From an uncultured Paracoccaceae bacterium (GTDB lineage Bacteria; Pseudomonadota; Alphaproteobacteria; Rhodobacterales; Rhodobacteraceae), in assembly GCA_947495795.1 (NCBI GenBank), contig CANMAI010000001.1, forward strand, positions 248,001 through 312,000: a DNA stretch of 64,000 nt, written 5' to 3'. Shown piece after piece: positions 58,528-64,000 of the stretch. The position numbers were made by a program, and so were the translations under genes. The notes beneath the pieces are model-generated. The model was given only the letters and a program-made list of their open reading frames with translations, did not search any database and was not told the DNA's origin. The stretch's first letter is position 1, and the number at the start of each line of letters is the position of its first letter.

Positions 58528-58999
58528 TACGAATACAGAAAGTAATAAAGCAGTTGAAGAGACGAAGGCCGCCTTCGCACTCTTCAACGAAATCGGAATC
58601 ATCGGTCAATTGTCCCGCACGCTTTTTGAAACGCGCCTGCCGGAAGGCATAACCGTACCGCATTTCACCGTCCTCAACCACCTCGTCCGTTTGGGGGGCA
58701 CCCCCTCTCCACTCAGACTGGCCAAGGCCTTTCAAGTGCCGAAAACCTCGATGACAAACACGCTCGCAGGTCTGGAGAAACGGGGCCTCATCCTCATGCA
58801 TCCCAACCCGGAAGATGGCCGCAGCAAATGCGTTGAGATCACCGAGGCCGGTAAAGCCTTGCGAGAAAACGCTATTTCCGCGCTCGGCCCGGATATCCTG
58901 CAGATGCTGAGCCATATCAGCGTCAAGCGGATCCAGAAGATCCTGCCCGAACTGCAGGCGATCCGCAGCTATCTCGATAACAACAGGTTGCCCGACTAG
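58520..58999 (+). CDS. MarR-family regulator of the nitroreductase-like operon
   Basis: 159-residue MarR protein. The recognition helix region is SPLRLAKAFQVPKTSMTNTLAGLEKRGLI, then wing NPEDGRSKCVEITEAG. It is a paralogue of the MarR protein at 34271-34720 (shared HFTVLNHL and MTNTLA). It overlaps the nitroreductase-like gene and probably binds the tandem palindromes at 57352-57388 to control both. Confidence 0.88.
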   Translation: MPDTNTESNKAVEETKAAFALFNEIGIIGQLSRTLFETRLPEGITVPHFTVLNHLVRLGGTPSPLRLAKAFQVPKTSMTNTLAGLEKRGLILMHPNPEDGRSKCVEITEAGKALRENAISALGPDILQMLSHISVKRIQKILPELQAIRSYLDNNRLPD

Positions 59000-59023
59000 G
59001 TCCGCAAGCCCAATCCCCGGGCG

Positions 59024-59506
59024 TCAGCGCGCATCCATCAGAAGATACTCCATGTCGGCAGTCCGCGAAACGCCAAGCACTTCGGTACCAAACAGAACGG
59101 ACACTTCGGATATCTCCTCCAAGCTGCCGCTCAGATCACTGTTCAGAAACCTGTGCCCACCACCTTCAATGTAGTATGGGTTCTGCCCCAGTCTGCTAAG
59201 CAAAATCTCCGCGGAATTTGCTGCATCCTTCTGGCGGTCCGTGATGAGCGGAAAGTCGAGAGTGACGACCCCGCTATCTGACGCAAACTGAAAGAACTCC
59301 GTTCCTCCGGCGAGCGTCACGATCAGAGTGTCAAAGCTCAGCGCAGGATCCTTGAGCATTTCCATATAGATAGGTAGGTCAGAAAGAGGGGCTGTACGCG
59401 TCAGATTGGCAGCCCCGTTCTCACTGGCGGACTGGGCATGGGCATCCTGAGAGGCCAGCCCAAACAAACCCAGAAGAAAGACTTTCAAGCCAAACGCCAT
59501 CTTCAT
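59024..59506 (-). CDS. Exported hypothetical protein
   Basis: 160-residue protein with a clear Sec signal peptide (FGLKVFLLGLFGLASQDAHA, cleavage about residue 25). The mature part holds GGTEFFQFASDSGVVTLDFPLITDRQKD, ILLSRLGQNPYYIEGGGHRFLNSDLSGS and ends MEYLLMDAR. The pattern of alternating strands and helices is coherent, but I do not recognise a family. It lies downstream of ychF on the same strand with a 33-nt gap, so it may be co-transcribed. Confidence 0.75.
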   Translation of the reverse strand: MKMAFGLKVFLLGLFGLASQDAHAQSASENGAANLTRTAPLSDLPIYMEMLKDPALSFDTLIVTLAGGTEFFQFASDSGVVTLDFPLITDRQKDAANSAEILLSRLGQNPYYIEGGGHRFLNSDLSGSLEEISEVSVLFGTEVLGVSRTADMEYLLMDAR

Positions 59507-59539
59507 GCCCTTTCCTCATAGTCGATCTGGCACTGACAA

Positions 59540-60637
59540 TCAGGTGTTGAACAGAAAGTGCAGCACATCGCCATCCTGAACAATGTAGCTCTTACCCTCC
59601 GCGCGCATCTTGCCTGCTTCTTTTGAAGGCTGTTCACCGCCGAGCGCCACAAAATCAACGTAGGCAATCGTCTCTGCCCGGATGAAACCGCGCTCAAAAT
59701 CTCCGTGTATCACACCTGCAGCCTGAGGTGCCGTAGTACCCTTGGCAATTGTCCATGCACGCGCCTCCTTTGGACCCACAGTAAAATACGTTTGCAGCCC
59801 CAAGAGCCCGTAACCCGCTGAAATCAAACGGTCGAGCCCGGCTTCCTCCAGCCCCATCTCATCCAGAAACTCCGCGCGCTCATCATCTTCCAACTGGCTG
59901 ATCTCTTCCTCGATCGCCGCAGAAATCACGACAGAGGCAGCGCCTTCACTCTCGGCCATTGCTGCCACTGCTGTAGAATGCGCGTTGCCGGAAGCCGCAT
60001 TCTCTTCTTCCACATTGCACACGTAAAGCACGGGCTTGGATGTAAGAAGCTGGAGCATCTTCCACGCTTTCAGAACCTCCGCATCCACATCAACGGTCCG
60101 CGCAGGCTTACCATTCTCCAACGCCAGCTTGGCCTTCTCCAATAGTCCAGCCTGCGCCACCGCTTCCTTGTCTCCTCCACGGATCTTGCGCGTCAGCCCC
60201 TGCATCCGCTTCTCGATACTTTCAAGATCAGCCAGCATAAGCTCCGTCTCAATCGTTTCGGCATCGGCCACTGGATCCACCCGACCATCCACATGTGTCA
60301 CGTCATCATCTTCAAAACAGCGCAACACATGGGCGATGGCATCCACTTCGCGAATATTTGCCAAAAACTGGTTGCCCAGTCCCTCTCCCTTGGAGGCACC
60401 CTTCACCAGCCCGGCGATATCCACAAATGTCAGCCGTGCGGGGATGACCTGCTTGGAGCTTGCAATACCCGCCAGCTTGTCCAGCCGCACATCCGGCACG
60501 CTCACCTCCCCCACATTCGGCTCGATCGTGCAGAAGGGAAAGTTGGCCGCCTGTGCTGCCGCCGTGCGCGTCAGAGCGTTAAACAATGTGGATTTGCCCA
60601 CATTTGGCATACCCACAATACCGGTCTTGAAGCCCAC
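59540..60637 (-). CDS. ychF: Redox-regulated ATPase YchF
   Basis: 365-residue Obg-family P-loop protein that prefers ATP and binds ribosomes. Motifs are G1 [17 protein letters not shown], the G3 region [39 protein letters not shown] (altered G4) and the C-terminal TGS domain ending [20 protein letters not shown] at 60637 was chosen because MGFKTGIVG is the family start and a GGGAG site lies at good spacing. The longer frame is upstream non-coding DNA. Confidence 0.96.
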   Translation of the reverse strand: MGFKTGIVGMPNVGKSTLFNALTRTAAAQAANFPFCTIEPNVGEVSVPDVRLDKLAGIASSKQVIPARLTFVDIAGLVKGASKGEGLGNQFLANIREVDAIAHVLRCFEDDDVTHVDGRVDPVADAETIETELMLADLESIEKRMQGLTRKIRGGDKEAVAQAGLLEKAKLALENGKPARTVDVDAEVLKAWKMLQLLTSKPVLYVCNVEEENAASGNAHSTAVAAMAESEGAASVVISAAIEEEISQLEDDERAEFLDEMGLEEAGLDRLISAGYGLLGLQTYFTVGPKEARAWTIAKGTTAPQAAGVIHGDFERGFIRAETIAYVDFVALGGEQPSKEAGKMRAEGKSYIVQDGDVLHFLFNT

Positions 60638-60728
60638 GATCACTCTCCCGTCATAAGGTTTGCGCGGGTTTACACTCTGCTGGGCTAGGGTCAAGCTCTC
60701 GCGACCGGTTAACTTTGCTCGCACTCCG

Positions 60729-60743
60729 TTAACACACTGTAAA
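60729..60743 (+). promoter_or_regulatory. CtrA-like site between ychF and the RTX gene
   Basis: TTAACACACTGTAAA fits TTAA-N7-TTAA with one mismatch in order. Its first ten bases match those of the flagellin-upstream site (TTAACACACT at 3107). It lies 110 nt before the RTX gene and 92 nt before ychF. A further GTTAAC half-site lies at 60708-60713. Confidence 0.4.
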
Positions 60744-60852
60744 CCAAACCAATTTCTTTGTGATCCACTGTGAGCCGTTGTGTTTTCTCTTTTCAGAGCA
60801 CCCCCTGCACAGTCGCCGCGCCAGAGCAACTGGCCCAACACTGGAGCGACAC

Positions 60853-62244
60853 ATGACCGAAATCCGTATTACCGTGAACAATACTTCCAATATTGGCGGT
60901 ACCTTCCTCACACCCGTCTGGTTCGGGTTCCACGATAACAGCTTTGATCTCTTCAATACCGGAGAGGCGGCTTCTGCCGGGCTCGAAGCGATTGCAGAGG
61001 ATGGCAATGCAGCCCCTCTTGGCGCAGAGCTTCTGGAAGCCGATACAGACGGCCAGGGCGGGATCATCCCCGGTGCGCAGGGCCCTATCACGACTCGGGA
61101 ACAGACAAGCACAACTGTTAGTGTGAACGGTACCTCCAACGGTTATCTCAGCCTCGCTGCGATGCTTCTACCCTCCAACGATGCCTTTATCGGCACGAGC
61201 GATGCGGTGCAGATCTTCGATGCGGATGGCAGCTTCAACGGTGCGCAAACCCTCACGTTTCTTGGCGCGGATGTTTATGATGCGGGCACCGAGGTGAACA
61301 CAGAACTGGATGCAGCCTTCATCAATCAGACCGGGCCGAATACGGGAGAGGATGAAGGTGGTGTCGTCGATCTTCATCCCGGCTTTAACGGCTCCGAAGG
61401 CAACCCTGTGGGAGAGGGTGATCAGGTTATCCTCGGCGGTACCAACGCCTTTGGTGAGTTCATTGATCCCGAGATTGCCGATTTCACGCGCCCGGGCGCG
61501 ACTGTGGCCAGCATTCATATCAACACCGTGAACCGCGAAGAGGGCGACGCTGGTGATAACGTTCTGATCGGCGGCGCGGATGATGATATCTTCAACGGCG
61601 GCAACGGTGCCGATGTGCTTGTCGGCTTTTCCGGCTACGATGTTCTCTCAGGCGGAAATGGCGAAGATACGCTGATCGGCGGTTCGGGCAATGATGAGCT
61701 TTTCGGCGGCAATGGTGCCGACAAGCTCTTCGGCGGCTCGGATGATGACGTATTGGATGGTGGGCGCAGCGTCGATCTACTCGTCGGTGGCAGCGGAAAC
61801 GACCGGCTGAGTGGCGGCACCCAGGGTGATCACCTCTACGGCAATTCCGGCAGGGATATCATCGATGGCGGCAGCGGGCGCGATCACATCTATGGCGGTT
61901 CCGGGAACGACCGGATTGCGGGCGGTTTAGGCCAGGATCAGATCTTCGCCGGAAGTGGTGATGATTTCATCTTTGGTGGTGCCGCCAGAGATACCATCTT
62001 CCTCGGTTTCGGGCGCGACACCGTTCTCTTCAATGCGGGCGACGGCTCGGATATCGTCAATGGCTTCGGTGCGGATGACATCCTTCTCCTCAATGTCGAA
62101 GGCGTGAACGATTTTACATCCGCCCTCGCCAGCGCTGAACAAACGGATCTGGGCGTCGAACTCAATTTCAACGGCAGCGGCCGGATTCTTCTCACAGGGT
62201 TGGAACTGGCAAGCCTCACAGAAAGCCAGTTCGACTTTGTCTGA
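60853..62244 (+). CDS. RTX calcium-binding protein with spondin-like N-terminal domain
   Basis: 463-residue protein. Residues about 1-215 resemble a Spondin_N domain (IRITVNNTSNIGGTFLTPVWFGFHD, TSNGYLSLAAMLLPSNDAFIG). From residue 230 to about 400 there are some 17 nonapeptide RTX repeats of the GGxGxDxLxGG type (DVLVGFSGYDVLSGG, DTLIGGSGNDELFGG), which bind calcium after export. The C-terminus (LLLNVEGVNDF through SLTESQFDFV) is the usual type I secretion signal region. No signal peptide and no secretion genes are adjacent. It is probably a secreted surface or matrix protein; no enzymatic domain is visible. Confidence 0.9.
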   Translation: MTEIRITVNNTSNIGGTFLTPVWFGFHDNSFDLFNTGEAASAGLEAIAEDGNAAPLGAELLEADTDGQGGIIPGAQGPITTREQTSTTVSVNGTSNGYLSLAAMLLPSNDAFIGTSDAVQIFDADGSFNGAQTLTFLGADVYDAGTEVNTELDAAFINQTGPNTGEDEGGVVDLHPGFNGSEGNPVGEGDQVILGGTNAFGEFIDPEIADFTRPGATVASIHINTVNREEGDAGDNVLIGGADDDIFNGGNGADVLVGFSGYDVLSGGNGEDTLIGGSGNDELFGGNGADKLFGGSDDDVLDGGRSVDLLVGGSGNDRLSGGTQGDHLYGNSGRDIIDGGSGRDHIYGGSGNDRIAGGLGQDQIFAGSGDDFIFGGAARDTIFLGFGRDTVLFNAGDGSDIVNGFGADDILLLNVEGVNDFTSALASAEQTDLGVELNFNGSGRILLTGLELASLTESQFDFV

Positions 62245-62353
62245 GCGCTTCCCCGCATCGTGCCACCAGCGGTGCGGGGATTTTCTGCGCATTTTCAATT
62301 GATTTCCGCACGCCTCTGCATCAAACCTTGCCCGCTGCCAGAGGAGATGCGCC

Positions 62354-63145
62354 ATGACCCGGATTGAAAATCGCTTTGCCGAGCTGAAAGCCGCAGGCCG
62401 CAAAGCCTTCATCTCCTACGTTATGGCCGGGGATCCGAATTTCGAGGCCTCACTCGAAATTGTCAAAGGTTTGCCCGCCGCCGGTGTCGATATCATAGAG
62501 CTTGGCCTGCCCTTCACCGATCCGATGGCCGATGGCCCGGCCATCCAGCTCGCCGCCAACCGCGCGCTCGAAGCAGGCATGACGCTGACCCGCACTCTGG
62601 AGCTGGCCACCGCCTTCCGCCAGACAGACAACACCACCCCCATCGTTCTTATGGGTTACTACAATCCAATCTACTCGATGGGTGTGGCAACTTTCCTGGA
62701 AGCCGCACAAAAGGCAGGAATAGACGGCCTCATCGTCGTCGATCTCCCACCCGAAGAAGACGACGAGCTGTGTGAGCCAGCCAATGCTGCTGGCCTCAAT
62801 TTCATTCGCCTCGCCACCCCGACGACGGATGACAAACGCCTCCCCGCTGTCCTCTCAAATACGTCCGGCTTCGTCTACTACGTCTCGATCACCGGCATCA
62901 CCGGCGCAGCCGAAGCCAGCGCCGCAGCCGTCGCCCCGGAAGTAGCCCGCCTGAAATCCGCCACAGATCTTCCTATCTGCGTGGGCTTCGGCATCAAAAC
63001 CCCGGAAGGCGTCAGGGATATCGCAGCCATTGCAGACGGAGCCGTGGTTGGCTCCGCCATCGTCTCTCGCATCGCCGAAGGCAGTAGCGCGGAAGATGTT
63101 CTCGCATTCGTAAAAACCCTTGCTGACGGAACCCACGGCGCTTGA
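62354..63145 (+). CDS. trpA: Tryptophan synthase alpha chain
   Basis: 263-residue TIM-barrel enzyme that cleaves indole-3-glycerol phosphate to indole. Motifs are [23 protein letters not shown], the catalytic Glu in [22 protein letters not shown], catalytic Asp in [11 protein letters not shown], and [14 protein letters not shown]. It stands apart from trpB here; in Rhodobacteraceae trpA is often unlinked. A short repeat also found inside crtB follows the gene. Confidence 0.97.
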   Translation: MTRIENRFAELKAAGRKAFISYVMAGDPNFEASLEIVKGLPAAGVDIIELGLPFTDPMADGPAIQLAANRALEAGMTLTRTLELATAFRQTDNTTPIVLMGYYNPIYSMGVATFLEAAQKAGIDGLIVVDLPPEEDDELCEPANAAGLNFIRLATPTTDDKRLPAVLSNTSGFVYYVSITGITGAAEASAAAVAPEVARLKSATDLPICVGFGIKTPEGVRDIAAIADGAVVGSAIVSRIAEGSSAEDVLAFVKTLADGTHGA

Positions 63146-63166
63146 GATACGTCGCTGTCAGGGATC

Positions 63167-63184
63167 CGAGAGCGCCGAAGGTGT
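63167..63184 (+). repeat. Short repeat shared with crtB, copy 2
   Basis: CGAGAGCGCCGAAGGTGT lies 22 nt after trpA. It matches 26264-26281 inside the crtB extension with one difference. Flanking arms GAGATAC (63144-63150) and GTATCTC (63207-63213) could fold this whole spacer, so it may be part of a terminator-like element. Confidence 0.35.
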
Positions 63185-63222
63185 AACAGAACTTTTGCGG
63201 CTCAGTGTATCTCGGAGGGGCT

Positions 63223-63537
63223 CTAGAACCCCTCAGGGTTCCCCGGCACCATCTTGGTCACCACGCCAATCACCTCTCCTTTGTCGTTGATATAGGTGAT
63301 TTGTCCGTAGGTATGACCAAGCTGCCAGCCCCCTTCAGGCCCATCCACCCAATCCACGAAGTAGCCATCCGCCTTCAGTTTCATCGTACCTTCCCACGTC
63401 ACACCGCCTGGCAGTGTCATGTGTGCCGCCGTTTCGCTTTCGTAATAAATCACGGCATCGGTCTCCTTGCCGATATCGATATAGTGGGTCATGCCCACTA
63501 TCAGCACCGCAAGAACACTTCCCTCAAGTATCGCCAT
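63223..63537 (-). CDS. Small hypothetical protein with hydrophobic N-terminus
   Basis: 104-residue protein. The first 16 residues (MAILEGSVLAVLIVGM) are hydrophobic and may anchor it or act as a weak signal. The rest is strand-rich: AVIYYESETAAHMTLPGGVTWEGTMKLKADGYFVDWVDGPEGGWQLGHTYGQITYIND, interrupted by turns, and looks like a small beta-sheet domain. No family is recognised. It diverges from the MarR gene across 114 nt with two palindromic operators and is probably its target. Confidence 0.65.
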   Translation of the reverse strand: MAILEGSVLAVLIVGMTHYIDIGKETDAVIYYESETAAHMTLPGGVTWEGTMKLKADGYFVDWVDGPEGGWQLGHTYGQITYINDKGEVIGVVTKMVPGNPEGF

Positions 63538-63584
63538 CGTCGCGCTCCCTCACCTTGCTGTCAGCACACCCTTGCGCTAACATA

Positions 63585-63637
63585 GTCAAGATACTTGACG
63601 AATATGGAGGCGCAACCGATTCGTCAAGAAACTTGAC
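63585..63637. promoter_or_regulatory. Twin GTCAAG-N3-CTTGAC operators
   Basis: GTCAAGATACTTGAC (63585-63599) and GTCAAGAAACTTGAC (63623-63637) are two perfect 6-3-6 inverted repeats, centred 38 bp apart. They lie in the space between the divergent small gene (start 63537) and the MarR-type gene (start 63652). This is the expected layout for a self-regulating MarR protein that also controls its neighbour. Confidence 0.75.
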
Positions 63638-63651
63638 AAGAAGAAAGCCAC

Positions 63652-64000
63652 ATGACCAAAATTCCACTTATCGACCATATAGGCTGGGATCTCTGGCGCG
63701 CTGCAGATGCGTGGAAGGCCCTTTTCACCACGCGCATGGTCCAGGAAGGCTACCCGTGGTTCGCAGGTGCCCGCGGCAGCCTCGTGCCACTGATCGGGCG
63801 GGCGGGCATCTCGCAAAACGATCTGGCCAAAAAAGCAGGCATGACGAAACAGGCGATACAACAACATCTCGATACGCTGGAAGCCGATGGCATCATCACC
63901 CGCAAAGCGGACCAGAAAGATGCAAGGCGTAAACATGTCGCCTTTACCGAAGAGGGCCTACAAGCCCTCGCACACGCCAACACCGTAAAAGAAGCCATCG
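63652..64000 (+). CDS. MarR-family regulator (truncated by the window end)
   Basis: The first 116 codons are visible and the frame is open at the window end. The winged-helix part is GISQNDLAKKAGMTKQAIQQHLDTLEADGIITRKADQKDARRKHVAFTEEG, split between recognition helix and wing. The N-terminus has WDLWRAADAWKALFTTRMV. The ATG at 63652 follows AAGAAAG. Twin palindromes lie 15-67 nt upstream. Confidence 0.85.
   Translation, partial: MTKIPLIDHIGWDLWRAADAWKALFTTRMVQEGYPWFAGARGSLVPLIGRAGISQNDLAKKAGMTKQAIQQHLDTLEADGIITRKADQKDARRKHVAFTEEGLQALAHANTVKEAI

Noticed and set aside
53559-59000. Genomic island integrated at tRNA-Leu
   Set aside because: No integrase gene and no second copy of the tRNA 3' end was seen in the window, and petP-petR are conserved core genes. 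Only the local leader duplication is supported.

Overview
The window is a stretch of a bacterial chromosome from an alphaproteobacterium of the Rhodobacteraceae (Roseobacter-type). The evidence is a Rhodobacterales-style flagellar cluster (flaF, flbT, a DUF1217 protein, a single-domain FlgJ and a separate lytic transglycosylase), bacteriochlorophyll and spheroidene-series carotenoid genes (crtA-bchI-bchD-bchO with divergent crtI-crtB and a PpsR-type site), the petP-petR pair, and repeated CtrA-like sites. The crt/bch set suggests an anoxygenic phototroph. The other photosynthesis genes lie outside the window.

Layout. 0-18 kb: flagellar genes in several opposed blocks. These are fliK-flgD (minus), flgJ plus a FlgN-like gene, flagellin-flaF-flbT-DUF1217, fliI (minus), flgB-flgC-fliE-fliQ, flgF-flgG-flgA-flgH-fliL, then flhA-fliR-flhB plus a small helical protein (minus), with an SltF-type transglycosylase upstream of flhA. 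18-20 kb: a DCC-family thiol protein and a photolyase-like FAD protein with an unusual domain order. 20-27.4 kb: an isolated photosynthesis module (bchO, bchD, bchI, crtA | crtI, crtB), cut off at both ends. 27.4-45 kb: housekeeping genes (dienoyl-CoA reductase, a binding-protein/histidine-kinase pair, pip, ubiG, grxC, comF, hemH, mutT-argJ-ppiC-like, secA, a 2OG-Fe(II) oxygenase). 45-49 kb: a low-complexity membrane-anchored protein followed by a substrate-binding/OmpA fusion. 49-53 kb: radC, a sulfotransferase-like gene, map, sfsA and a cinA-like gene.

53-64 kb: a tRNA-Leu(UAA) gene interrupted by a 233-nt group I intron; a papain/C39-like gene lying between two diverged copies of the petP leader; petP-petR; a Fic protein with a palindromic promoter site; a Tat-exported nitroreductase-like protein with its MarR regulator and tandem operators; ychF; an RTX protein with a spondin-like N-terminus; trpA; and a truncated MarR gene with twin operators.

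How the parts may work together. CtrA-like TTAA-N7-TTAA sites lie before flagellin, between fliI and flgB, before the 45-kb envelope pair, before radC and between ychF and the RTX gene. This suggests that one cell-cycle/motility regulator ties these loci together. FlaF/FlbT would tune flagellin translation. PpsR would repress the crt/bch divergent promoter under oxygen or light. All functional calls come from reading motifs and gene order by eye; no database search was possible.
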